Assembly: GCA_002393575.1 (NCBI GenBank)
Contig: DGSN01000055.1
Span: 1-28,987, forward strand
Reading direction: 5' to 3'
DNA from: Prevotellaceae bacterium UBA4361
Lineage (GTDB): Bacteria; Bacteroidota; Bacteroidia; Bacteroidales; Bacteroidaceae
DNA length: 28,987 nt
The position numbers and the translations under genes were made by a program. The notes under the pieces are model-generated. The model saw only the letters and a list, made by a program, of their open reading frames with translations, searched no databases and had not been told where the DNA came from. Of the stretch, positions 1-7,323 are shown piece by piece; position 1 is the first letter of the stretch; each line of letters starts with the position of its first letter.

Positions 1-40
1 CTTACAAATATGAATGAGATTTTGACAGATTTTGAATAGA

Positions 41-96
41 TTTGTAGGATTTGGCTACGCCGAGCTAAAGGTTCTGCCTCGTAGAGGCACTACAAA
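41..96. repeat. Dyad element with inner hairpin, 3' of the esterase gene
   Basis: An outer inverted repeat (TTTGTAG at 41-47, CTACAAA at 90-96) encloses a perfect 6-bp hairpin TGCCTC-GTA-GAGGCA at 75-89. It lies about 50 bases downstream of the stop of the minus-strand esterase gene, so it could act as a 3' end structure. No U-tract follows it on the minus strand, so a Rho-independent terminator is not shown. Its style resembles the hairpin array at 3676-3872. Confidence 0.45.
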
Positions 97-147
97 AGAA
101 CATATTTTGTTATATCGAACTCACGTTGTAATAGATTTTGAGCATTA

Positions 148-2028
148 TCATTTCAAGTTGAGCAACAGCTGTTCCAAAGCCTTGCGGCGTTCAGACCATG
201 TCTTATAGTCGGAGGCGCGCAGCGTATGGACCTTGCAGTCAGCCATCGTTCCATTGTTCTCACGGACCATCTTCAAGTCGTTGGTCGTCAAGATGCAAGG
301 CTTCAGTTTGCCTTCCGAAGCCAAGCGGTCGGCAATGGCATTCGCTCCGCCCAGCTTGAACCAGCTTTCCATCGTGTCGTCGGCACCAGGAACCAACTGG
401 ATGAAATTCTTCACCAAGCCCTTCAGAGGTGCAAGATACCACGCCTCGCCAGCATTCAGGTTGTACCACAAGCGCCCGTGCTCCATCTCGCCCATCGACA
501 TGAAGTTGTAGCGCGAAGCAGGATTGCTGGCAATGCTGTACTTGAATCCACGGTCGGGCGAAAGATACATGTTGTTGGCATCAGCCACACGCATTCCATC
601 CACCACGAAGCAATATTTGAACGTCTCCATCACGTTCTCCGTCAAGCGGATGCTCCACACACCTTCCTTGTCCTTCTTCATCTCCACAGCTTGAGGCAAC
701 AATTCGCTCTCCAGCGCAACGGCTTTCGCGTTTGGTGCTTTCATGCGGAAGGTCACACCACCCTGCGCATCATATTCAGGCGAGACGATAGGCTTAGGAA
801 ACATACGTGCCATCACGCCAGGCGTGAACTGCGGTTCCTGACCCGTTCGTGCAGGAGCAGGCTTGCCGTTCCTCATCGCCTCCTCCGATGCTTCAGCATT
901 GAAGAGCAGGCGAAGCGTCTTGTCGAGGAAATACCTCGCATTCATCCACGTATGCCCAAACTTGTCATTCGTAAATTCCTTCACCGAGCGGATGCCCTTC
1001 TGGTCGAGGAAAGCCATATAGTCGCGAGCATTGCCATAAAGAAAATCATCCGTACCCACACCCAGCCAGAACAAGTGCAACTTGCCGTTCGTGTCGGCAG
1101 CATGGTCATACACATCAGGAATGTCCGTCGAAGTGAACGAACTATAAGAACAGAGATAAGAGAACTTGTCCAAGTTGCGCAGTCCGCACGACAGACCCTG
1201 GTTGCCTCCACGCGAGAAACCGCCGATGGCACGGTGGTCGCGGTCGTTCACCGTTCGGTAAGTCCTTCCCACATACGGCATCAAGTCATTGACCAAGTCC
1301 TGACTGAACACATCGCCACCGAAGTTCGTGACAGGAATCTTCGACACATCGGGCACCGTTGGCAACAGCTTGTAAGGATTGCCGTATGGCAGCACCACAA
1401 TCATGTCCTGCGCCTTCCCCTCAGCCAGCAAGTTATCCAAAATGTAGTTCACGCGGCCCACCTTATAATATACCTCTTCCGTATCAGTGGTTCCGCTAAT
1501 CAAGTAGAACACGGGATACTTCTTCTCCCAGTTCATCCAGTAAGAAGGAGGCAGATAAACCACAGCGTGGTTCGTAGCACCCAAGCTCTTCGAATAGTAG
1601 CTCACGTACTCCACACTGCCATGCGGCACAGCTCGGATGTCGTGAACCAGTCCACCTTGGCGATTCGGAATTTCCAGCAGACTGTTCTTGAAACCCTCGT
1701 TCGGGAAATACTGCTCACACTGCGAATCCATCACACTCACCCCATCCACCACGAAGCAATAAGGATACATGTCGGGGGCAGCAGGACCAAGCGTCACGCT
1801 CCACACACCAGTCTTTGCATCGCGCTCCATCTTCTGTCGCCCCGCAAACTGAACATCCACCATCACCTCCTTAGCACGTTCGTTCTTGTACTGAAACGTC
1901 ACCGTACCATCGTCATGACAGATGGTCGATGGCTGTTGTGCAAAACATTGCACCGACGAAACCATCAGAACACTTGCAACAAGCATCCTGGCACTTCGTC
2001 CAAAAAGTCGGTTCGAAATGGTTTTCAT
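148..2028 (-). CDS. Exported CE1-like (feruloyl/acetyl-xylan-type) esterase with CBM48-like modules and a decayed second esterase unit
   Basis: 626 residues. Residues 1-31 are a signal peptide ending FAQQ. A CBM48-like early-set beta domain (about 35-125) is followed by an alpha/beta esterase of the putative esterase/CE1 kind (about 135-378). The nucleophile Ser272 sits in GGFSRGG; Asp327 or Asp328 (GVGTDDF) and His359 (FGHTW) are the likely triad partners. A second CBM48-like domain (about 410-505) resembles the first, including a shared CFVVDG motif. It is followed by residues 515-626, which match the start and end of the esterase domain but lack the middle part with the nucleophile. Such enzymes release ferulate or acetyl groups from plant xylan; the substrate here is inferred. 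A promoter with both elements lies at 2101-2132, leaving a leader of about 66 bases. The long plus-strand reading frame over this gene is antisense. Confidence 0.8.
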   Translation of the reverse strand: MKTISNRLFGRSARMLVASVLMVSSVQCFAQQPSTICHDDGTVTFQYKNERAKEVMVDVQFAGRQKMERDAKTGVWSVTLGPAAPDMYPYCFVVDGVSVMDSQCEQYFPNEGFKNSLLEIPNRQGGLVHDIRAVPHGSVEYVSYYSKSLGATNHAVVYLPPSYWMNWEKKYPVFYLISGTTDTEEVYYKVGRVNYILDNLLAEGKAQDMIVVLPYGNPYKLLPTVPDVSKIPVTNFGGDVFSQDLVNDLMPYVGRTYRTVNDRDHRAIGGFSRGGNQGLSCGLRNLDKFSYLCSYSSFTSTDIPDVYDHAADTNGKLHLFWLGVGTDDFLYGNARDYMAFLDQKGIRSVKEFTNDKFGHTWMNARYFLDKTLRLLFNAEASEEAMRNGKPAPARTGQEPQFTPGVMARMFPKPIVSPEYDAQGGVTFRMKAPNAKAVALESELLPQAVEMKKDKEGVWSIRLTENVMETFKYCFVVDGMRVADANNMYLSPDRGFKYSIASNPASRYNFMSMGEMEHGRLWYNLNAGEAWYLAPLKGLVKNFIQLVPGADDTMESWFKLGGANAIADRLASEGKLKPCILTTNDLKMVRENNGTMADCKVHTLRASDYKTWSERRKALEQLLLNLK

Positions 2029-2100
2029 AACTGATATGATTTAAATGATGAACTAATAGTAATCTCCGTCAGCAATTGTTTCCCGAACTAATCGCCCATG

Positions 2101-2132
2101 CAAAAATAAATCTTTTTAACGATTCCGCCAAA
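2101..2132 (-). promoter_or_regulatory. Bacteroidetes-type promoter of the esterase gene
   Basis: On the minus strand TATTTTTG (2101-2108) fits the -7 consensus TAnnTTTG, and TTTG (2129-2132) lies 20 bases upstream as the -33 element. Both elements and the spacing fit the major sigma factor of Bacteroidetes. Confidence 0.75.
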
Positions 2133-2171
2133 AGATTTGCCAATTTTATTTTGAATCTTAGTGTTAAAACT

Positions 2172-3287
2172 CTACTCCTGCATCTCCTCCTCCGTCACGC
2201 GCAACTTGTAGAGTTCACCCGTCGTATAACTGCCATTCTTATCCTCATACTTATCATCGCCAACCTTCTTGAAAGTTTCAGCATCTATGCCCCGCAGCAT
2301 ACATCCACAGTAGAACACATGGCAAGAGTCGCGCAACCAATCATCATCATATTCACCCTTATAGTATTTGTTGTCTTCCTTGATGAAGTATTCAGCCGTA
2401 GCAATATCAATGTAGTGAGAAACAGGAACATATCGAGGAGTTCTTTCCCTCTCAGACAAACGACGCCAATACACATGATTCTTATCCTTTGGAACACCAG
2501 TCTTCGACACCGTAAAACTGGCAACATCCACACCCCTCACACGGTCACTATAATGCCAAACGTGCCTGTCATCCTTTGCAAACTGCTTGTTGAGAACGAC
2601 CATAGACTCCGCATTCGCACCTCTAAGATAATCAATGTAACAATCTTTCATCAACTCTGTATCGTAAGCATAGAACACACCTTTATTATTTACACGAAAA
2701 CCATCAACATCAGGATGAATCCTTTCACCATACAACTCACGATAGTATTTCCGCTCAGACGACAACAAAGCCAAGATACCAATACCTATCACACAAAAGA
2801 CAACATGAACAACCATTTTCCCCGACTTAGCACCCTCAGCTTTCGCCCATTCCAGTACCGAAGCCCAAAGAGCAAACATATAGCTCAAAGACCAGACATA
2901 ACAGGCATAGTTGCGATAATCATGTTCCCAACTGATTCGATGGTAGAATATATAAATGATGGTCAAAACAAAAGAAATGATAATCAGCACAAGCGTTCTA
3001 TCTGAAACCTTTTTCCTACACAATTGATAAACCGTGTAGATAAAAACAAGATTGGTTATCCACAGAACGAAATAGAGCGGGTACATCAGCAGCATCAATG
3101 GAAACCATATCACCCCCATCATCACGCAGTTCCATCCAGGCAAGTCTTCATCTCCAGTCTCCACTTCAATACCCGTATGCATCGGGAGCGATACCACATA
3201 CAAGATGATACTCGCCAAACACAGCAGTCGAGCAACATCCTTATTCACAATAGCCAACTTCACGTATCTAAACAAACCCTTCATCAT
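2172..3287 (-). CDS. DKNYW-family membrane protein
   Basis: 371 residues. The N-terminal half is membrane-embedded, with hydrophobic segments near 19-35, 55-88 (long enough for one or two helices), 97-115, 128-146 and 157-175. The C-terminal half, from about 180, is soluble and carries repeats of the DKNYW type, such as PKDKNHVYW (266-274), FAKDDRHVW (236-244) and SCHVFYCGCMLRGID (321-335). DKNYW repeats are of unknown function and common in Bacteroidetes and Fusobacteria surface or inner-membrane proteins. Two consecutive ATG codons (3287 and 3284) could start it. The -7 element at 3302-3309 implies a leader of only about 8 bases. It stands alone between the esterase and a long repeat-rich spacer; its role cannot be inferred. 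Confidence 0.75.
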   Translation of the reverse strand: MMKGLFRYVKLAIVNKDVARLLCLASIILYVVSLPMHTGIEVETGDEDLPGWNCVMMGVIWFPLMLLMYPLYFVLWITNLVFIYTVYQLCRKKVSDRTLVLIIISFVLTIIYIFYHRISWEHDYRNYACYVWSLSYMFALWASVLEWAKAEGAKSGKMVVHVVFCVIGIGILALLSSERKYYRELYGERIHPDVDGFRVNNKGVFYAYDTELMKDCYIDYLRGANAESMVVLNKQFAKDDRHVWHYSDRVRGVDVASFTVSKTGVPKDKNHVYWRRLSERERTPRYVPVSHYIDIATAEYFIKEDNKYYKGEYDDDWLRDSCHVFYCGCMLRGIDAETFKKVGDDKYEDKNGSYTTGELYKLRVTEEEMQE

Positions 3288-3301
3288 CTAAAACTTTTCG
3301 G

Positions 3302-3309
3302 CAAAATTA
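3302..3309 (-). promoter_or_regulatory. -7 promoter element of the DKNYW gene
   Basis: TAATTTTG on the minus strand matches TAnnTTTG. No convincing -33 TTTG at 19-21 bases. The start codon lies about 8 bases after the expected transcription start, so the mRNA would be nearly leaderless. Confidence 0.5.
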
Positions 3310-3675
3310 CAATTATTTTCCAACCATGTCACTAAAAAAAACATCTTTAACACGAAATTAACCCTATTTATCATTACAACGATTCTTCGTTTCATCAGAA
3401 GAATCAGTTCAATCAGAAAATCCAGCACGCCAGTGCGATGTGTTTTTATAAAACTACAGATGGCACAGATGCACACAGATTCTTTTTCACTTCTCATTTT
3501 TTATTTTTAACTCAAAAAACATCGGTTTCGCCTTGATTCAGCTGATTATTTTCTTAAAATACTTTTCATTTCCATCAAAAATTTCGAGAAAATTTGTGTT
3601 TTTAACGATTGATGGTTCATCGTTTGTGATTATCTTCTAAACTTTCATGCCATGATGGACAAAGCGTAACCCTCT

Positions 3676-3872
3676 GACGCTGAGGGCGTCATCGCTCAGT
3701 AACCGTAGGTCGGTACGACCTGCGGATGGTGTGGATGCAGGTAAGATACACTCTAAAGGAGTGCCCCAGCTGACGAAGATGGGCGACTCCTTCAGAGTCG
3801 GTTTTGCTGATATGCTGCTATCCGAGGGTGCTTCGCACACCTCGGTTACTGAGCGGTGACGCTTTCAGCGTC
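3676..3872. repeat. Array of short hairpins bounded by a 19-bp inverted repeat
   Basis: The outer arms 3686-3704 and 3844-3862 are inverted repeats with one mismatch. Inside and next to them are compact hairpins: GACGC/GCGTC (3676-3690), AGGTCG-GTA-CGACCT (3707-3721), ACTC/GAGT (near 3751-3763), GACTC-CTTCA-GAGTC (3785-3799), CCGAGG...ACCTCGG (3822-3845) and GACGC-TTTCA-GCGTC (3858-3872). No protein is convincing in any frame. It has the build of a non-autonomous, highly structured intergenic repeat. The rest of the gene-free stretch 3310-4228 is AT-rich and otherwise holds only the orphan promoter at 3897 and the 22-bp-period element at 3977. Confidence 0.6.
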
Positions 3873-3896
3873 TTTCAAGGGATGGGAAAGTCTAAT

Positions 3897-3904
3897 TATC
3901 TTTG
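3897..3904 (+). promoter_or_regulatory. Orphan plus-strand promoter element
   Basis: TATCTTTG matches TAnnTTTG, but no plus-strand gene follows until proB at 5032. A transcript from about 3911 would run into the structured repeat at 3977-4052. It could express a non-coding RNA; this is inference from the position only. Confidence 0.35.
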
Positions 3905-3976
3905 CGCGAAAAACAGTGTTTATCTGCGCCATTTATGGTTTTTAGGAAAAGTGGGATTTTGATTCAACTAGTTGTC

Positions 3977-4052
3977 CGAGGGCTCGTTTGCGTTCAAGCG
4001 AGCCCTCGTCGTAACGCAAACGAGCCCTCGCTTGAACGCAAACGAGCCCTCG
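3977..4052. repeat. Four-core repeat with exact 22-bp period, copy 1
   Basis: Four 10-bp cores begin at 3977, 3999, 4021 and 4043, exactly 22 bp apart. The first is CGAGGGCTCG, the other three its reverse complement CGAGCCCTCG; each core is itself palindromic except for its central two bases. The first core plus spacer (3977-3999) is a perfect 23-bp inverted repeat of the last spacer plus core (4030-4052), so the RNA can fold into a strong stem. A second copy with the same period lies at 12882-12957. It lies downstream of the minus-strand DUF2442 gene. Confidence 0.8.
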
Positions 4053-4228
4053 CACATAAAGTTAATCCTTTAGCTCGGCGCAAACCAATCAGAGGAATGA
4101 TTCAGTCAATCCCCTTACAAGAGTTTGTGAGTCCCCTGAGTTTTTGGGCTCTTGTCTTTATATTTCCTAAAGAACCTACCTTAACTGTTTGGAGCACTCT
4201 TAACAAAAACGGAATCACACTCTTCAAA

Positions 4229-4504
4229 TTACTTGCTGATTACCTCATGAGCATAGTTTTGGTAATTTCCAAGAATCTGTTCAATGTGAATCACTTCTGG
4301 ACAGGAATTCCATGTGACACCACCTCCTATCAGAAACCAGTGTTCACGTTCTTTTACAGGAACTCGTTTAATTGATGGGAATGCGGAAATAGGCATCAGT
4401 ATTGAGCGACCATCGAACAAATCAACTTGAAATTTACCTCTACATGGAAACGACAATCGTTTGATGCGTGGTTCTACGTTCCAATATCCTTCTGACTTAT
4501 ACAT
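4229..4504 (-). CDS. DUF2442-domain protein, probable partner of the DUF4160 protein
   Basis: 91 residues. The pattern of an early basic beta strand (VEPRIKRLSFPCRGKFQVDLFDGRSILMPI), a short central helix (FPSIKRVPVKEREHW) and the closing TWNSCPEVIHIEQIL fits DUF2442, whose members usually have an aspartate or glutamate after a Trp near the end. The start codon at 4504 lies inside the end of the upstream DUF4160 frame (31-base overlap), so the two are probably translationally coupled. DUF4160-DUF2442 pairs are widespread in bacterial accessory regions and are often proposed to be toxin-antitoxin-like, but no activity is established here. The C-terminal tail NYQNYAHEVISK is not recognised. Confidence 0.65.
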   Translation of the reverse strand: MYKSEGYWNVEPRIKRLSFPCRGKFQVDLFDGRSILMPISAFPSIKRVPVKEREHWFLIGGGVTWNSCPEVIHIEQILGNYQNYAHEVISK

Positions 4505-4803
4505 AAGCTATTTTGTTTTTTTATTTTAATCATCCTAATTTGTTTTCCTTCTTTGAACTGCTTCCACTGCTTCAGCAACTTCTCACGGTATTCTGTAGCA
4601 ATCCTTAAAACTTCTTTCACTTGTGCATCAGTCAAATCGCCCTTATCCTCAACTTCCACGATTGGCTCAAGCCAAATTTTACACAAATGCTCCGTGTTAC
4701 GTTTGCCCACATGCACATGGGGCCTGTTTTCGTAATAGTCTGTATTCCAAAACAGAAAAATCCAAATGACCTTCGCTGTTATATAAAGTAAAATTTTAGG
4801 CAT
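4474..4803 (-). CDS. DUF4160-domain protein
   Basis: 109 residues. The family pattern is clear: MPKI at the start, then a hydrophobic strand, the NRPHVHVGK motif (27-35), a second strand KIWLEPIVEV, and a helix containing VKEVLRIATEYREKLLKQWKQF. The typical family ends near the WxxF motif, so the last 25 residues are an extension that overlaps the start of the DUF2442 gene. First gene of a two-gene operon with a -7 element at 4841-4848. The family is small, of unknown biochemical function, and is commonly paired with DUF2442; a toxin-antitoxin-like role is inference. Confidence 0.7.
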   Translation of the reverse strand: MPKILLYITAKVIWIFLFWNTDYYENRPHVHVGKRNTEHLCKIWLEPIVEVEDKGDLTDAQVKEVLRIATEYREKLLKQWKQFKEGKQIRMIKIKKQNSLCISQKDIGT

Positions 4804-4840
4804 CGTTTATTCAATTGTAACAACATTCATCTTTGGGTGA

Positions 4841-4848
4841 CAAATGTA
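4841..4848 (-). promoter_or_regulatory. -7 promoter element of the DUF4160-DUF2442 operon
   Basis: TACATTTG on the minus strand, 38 bases upstream of the start codon at 4803. No clear -33 TTTG. Confidence 0.55.
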
Positions 4849-4913
4849 CTAAAATTTTGTGATAATCCTGAAAAAAATATTTCAAAAAATGCGGAGACAG
4901 GTGGAGTATGAGG

Positions 4914-4971
4914 TATTTTTGCATTCTTCATTCTTTTATTCTTCATTCTTCATTTAAATTTACTACCTTTG
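4914..4971 (+). promoter_or_regulatory. Two candidate tandem promoters of proB-proA
   Basis: TATTTTTG at 4914-4921 and TACCTTTG at 4964-4971 both fit TAnnTTTG. The second lies 60 bases before the proB start and is the better placed. Between them is a low-complexity run built of repeated ATTCTTC. No -33 TTTG is evident for either. Confidence 0.55.
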
Positions 4972-5031
4972 CACTGAAAATGACAGATTGCAAGCAAATG
5001 AGGGCTGCAACGTAACAAAATAGAAGACACG

Positions 5032-5802
5032 ATGCGAATCACAATCAAGATTGGAAGTAATGTGCTGACACGGTCGGACGGGTCGTTGGACGTGACCCGA
5101 CTGTCGGCACTGGTGGACCAAATCGCTCTGCTCCGTCAGCACGGCATCGAGGTGCTGATGGTGAGTTCGGGTGCTGTGGCTTGCGGCAGGAGCGTGCTGC
5201 ACAGCATGGAGAACCTGAAGACGAAGGACAACGTGGATGAACGTCAGTTGTTCTCGGCTGTGGGGCAGGCGAAACTCATCGACCGCTATTATGAGCTGTT
5301 TCGCGACCATCACATCCATGTGGGGCAGGTGCTGACGATGAAGCAGAATTTCAGTACGCCTGACAGCTACAACACGCAGCAGAACTGCATGGAGGTGATG
5401 CTGGAGAACGGGGTGATACCGATTATCAACGAGAACGACACGGTGTGCGTCACGGAGCTGATGTTCACGGATAACGACGAACTGTCGGGACTCGTTGCCC
5501 GCATGATGAATTGCGACCACTTGATTATCCTGTCGAACATCGACGGCATCTTCACGGGCAACCCTGAGGATGAGGGCTCGGAACTGATTCGACGTGTGAA
5601 GAAAGGCGACGACATCAGCCGCTACATCCAGGCGAAGAAATCTACGGCTGGACGCGGAGGGATGCAGTCGAAGTACCACATCGCCCGCGAAGTACACGAG
5701 GCTGGTATCGAGGTCATCATTGCCAACGGCAAGCGAAACAATGTGCTCACGGACTTGCTCATCGACCACAAGGATGTTCCTTGCACTATCTTTGAAAAAT
5801 AG
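5032..5802 (+). CDS. proB: Glutamate 5-kinase, short form without PUA domain
   Basis: 256 residues. Phosphorylates L-glutamate with ATP, the first and feedback-controlled step of proline synthesis, in the cytoplasm. It shows the amino-acid-kinase fold: KIGSNVLT at the start (ATP/phosphate loop), VSSGAVACGR (44-53), the glutamate-binding NENDTV (133-138), TDNDELSGLVA (146-156), the nucleotide-binding LSNIDGIFTGNP (167-178), and STAGRGGMQSK (204-214), which replaces the more usual GTGGM. The protein ends after the kinase domain. Enzymes of the E. coli type have about 110 further residues forming a PUA domain, absent here. The start ATG follows a stop-containing leader; no Shine-Dalgarno is seen. 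proA follows after 112 bases that hold a palindromic repeat. Confidence 0.93.
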   Translation: MRITIKIGSNVLTRSDGSLDVTRLSALVDQIALLRQHGIEVLMVSSGAVACGRSVLHSMENLKTKDNVDERQLFSAVGQAKLIDRYYELFRDHHIHVGQVLTMKQNFSTPDSYNTQQNCMEVMLENGVIPIINENDTVCVTELMFTDNDELSGLVARMMNCDHLIILSNIDGIFTGNPEDEGSELIRRVKKGDDISRYIQAKKSTAGRGGMQSKYHIAREVHEAGIEVIIANGKRNNVLTDLLIDHKDVPCTIFEK

Positions 5803-5808
5803 AAAAGT

Positions 5809-5890
5809 AGCCCCTCCCAACCTCCCCAAGGGGAGGAGAAGCCGTCCGGATGGCTATTCACTCCCCCTTGGGGGAGTTGGAGGGGGCTGT
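5809..5890. repeat. GC-rich palindromic intergenic repeat between proB and proA
   Basis: Imperfect inverted arms (from AGCCCCTCCCAACC at 5809 and its counterpart GGAGTTGGAGGGGGCT ending 5888) enclose two smaller hairpins of C-runs and G-runs. It is closely similar to the sequence at 14683-14779, which lies inside a coding region. Its place between two operon genes suggests an RNA structure affecting processing or relative expression; that role is inference. Confidence 0.75.
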
Positions 5891-5914
5891 TTCTTTAAAA
5901 TAGAAAATACAAAT

Positions 5915-7153
5915 ATGTTCCAATCCACTAAGGAGGCAAGTATTAGTCTTGCCCAACTTTCGAACGAAGTCATCAACCAGGTGCTGAACGACGTGGCTGA
6001 TGCTGCCATTGCTCATACGGAGGAGATTCTTGCTGCGAACGCGAAGGACTTGGCTCGCATGGACGAGAAGAACCCGATGTACGACCGTCTGAAACTTACG
6101 CGCGAACGCATCGCGGGCATTGCTGCCGACACGAGGAATGTGGCTACGCTTCCTTCTCCGCTGGGACGTGTGCTGAAACACGTGGTGCTGCCCAATGGTC
6201 TCGACTTGAAACGCGTGAGTGTGCCGTTTGGTGTCATCGGCATTGTCTATGAGGCTCGTCCGAACGTGACGTTCGACGTGTTTTCGCTTTGCCTCAAGTC
6301 GGGCAATGCCTGCCTGCTGAAAGGCGGTAAGGATGCCGACGACTCGAACCGCTGCATCGTTTCCATTATCAAGGGGGTACTGAGGCAGCACCAGTTGGAC
6401 GAGAACATCATCAACTTGCTTCCTGCCACGCACGAGGCAACAGCTCAGTTGCTCCATGCCAACGGATGGGTGGATGTGGTGATTCCTCGCGGTTCGAAAC
6501 GCCTCATCGACTTCGTGCGGAAGGAGGCATCGGTGCCTGTCATCGAGACGGGTGCTGGCGTTTGTCATGCGTACTTCGACAAGGACGGTGACTTGGAGAA
6601 GGGACAGCGCATCATCAACAATGCGAAGACGCGCCGCGTGAGTGTCTGCAACGCACTCGACTGCACGCTGGTTCATGCCGACCGTCTCAGCGAACTGCCT
6701 CAGCTCTTGGCTCCATTGCAGGAGAGCAATGTGCGCATCTATGCGGACGAAGTGAGTTTTGCGGTGTTAGAAGCTGGTGATTATCCTCTGTCGCTGCTTC
6801 ATCATGCGAAGGAAGAGGACTACGGCACGGAGTTCCAGGACTATGCGATGGCGCTGCGCATCGTCAATGACATGGACGAGGCATTGCTCCACATCCGTCA
6901 GCACGGGTCGGGACACAGCGAATGTATCATCTCGGAGAACGAGGATGCCATTTCGCGATTCTTCGCCACGGTGGATGCTGCCTGCGTATATGCCAATGCG
7001 CCAACGTCGTTCACTGATGGCGCACAGTTCGGACTCGGTGCGGAAATCGGTATCTCGACGCAGAAACTCCATGCTCGCGGCCCGATGGCTTTGGAGGAAA
7101 TAACAACGTATAAGTGGGTAATTCGAGGGAACGGCCAAACCAGGCCGCGATAA
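5915..7153 (+). CDS. proA: Glutamate-5-semialdehyde dehydrogenase (gamma-glutamyl phosphate reductase)
   Basis: 412 residues, close to the family's usual 415-420. Reduces glutamyl-5-phosphate with NADPH to glutamate semialdehyde, the second step of proline synthesis. Visible motifs: VPFGVIGIVYEARPNVT (103-119), SGNACLLKGGKDA (129-141), the catalytic Cys245 in RRVSVCNALDC, TGAGVCHAYFD (212-222), and the C-terminal HARGPMALEEITTYKWV (386-402). The ATG at 5915 is chosen because the frame upstream reads through the palindromic repeat and into proB; family members begin just before this point. The pair proB-proA is probably one transcript from the promoters near 4914-4971. No proC is present in the window. 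Confidence 0.94.
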   Translation: MFQSTKEASISLAQLSNEVINQVLNDVADAAIAHTEEILAANAKDLARMDEKNPMYDRLKLTRERIAGIAADTRNVATLPSPLGRVLKHVVLPNGLDLKRVSVPFGVIGIVYEARPNVTFDVFSLCLKSGNACLLKGGKDADDSNRCIVSIIKGVLRQHQLDENIINLLPATHEATAQLLHANGWVDVVIPRGSKRLIDFVRKEASVPVIETGAGVCHAYFDKDGDLEKGQRIINNAKTRRVSVCNALDCTLVHADRLSELPQLLAPLQESNVRIYADEVSFAVLEAGDYPLSLLHHAKEEDYGTEFQDYAMALRIVNDMDEALLHIRQHGSGHSECIISENEDAISRFFATVDAACVYANAPTSFTDGAQFGLGAEIGISTQKLHARGPMALEEITTYKWVIRGNGQTRPR

Positions 7154-7170
7154 CTCAGACGAGTTCTTGA

Positions 7171-7316
7171 AAGTTAAAAATTAATAGTTAAAAATTAAAA
7201 GTTAATAGTTAAAAGTTAATAGTTAAAAGTTAATAGTTAAAAGTTAATAGTTAAAAGTTAATAATAAAAAAACAACAGTAATGTCTTATTAACTTTTAAC
7301 TATTAACTTTTAACTG
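7171..7316. repeat. 14-bp AT-rich tandem repeat with inverted counterpart
   Basis: The unit AGTTAATAGTTAAA is repeated about six times over 7171-7265. The same sequence returns inverted at 7287-7316. Transcribed from either side this gives a long A/U hairpin between the converging proA and hydrolase genes and could serve as a shared 3' end. Repeats of this type are common in Bacteroidales spacers. Confidence 0.75.
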
Positions 7317-7323
7317 TTTCGTG

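Noticed and set aside
226..2034. Plus-strand frame of 602 codons
   Set aside because: It is antisense to the esterase, is rich in His/Arg/Val as expected for a shadow frame, and lacks any domain; the minus strand has a signal peptide, motifs and a promoter.
2076..3005. Plus-strand frame of 309 codons
   Set aside because: Antisense to the DKNYW membrane protein; no motif and no promoter.
3637..3840. Minus-strand 67-codon frame in the hairpin array
   Set aside because: Its residues simply translate the palindromic repeats; no independent support for coding.
3977..4052. CRISPR array in the 22-bp-period element
   Set aside because: Cores are only 10 bp, spacers 12 bp, the first core is inverted, there are only four units, and no cas genes occur in the window.
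5720..5914. Extended N-terminus of ProA
   Set aside because: It would overlap the end of proB and translate the palindromic spacer repeat; known ProA proteins begin at the ATG at 5915.
4963..6676. Long minus-strand frames over proB and proA
   Set aside because: Shadow frames of two well-recognised genes, without domains or promoters.
7171..7265. CRISPR-like direct repeats
   Set aside because: A simple 14-bp tandem repeat with no unique spacers.
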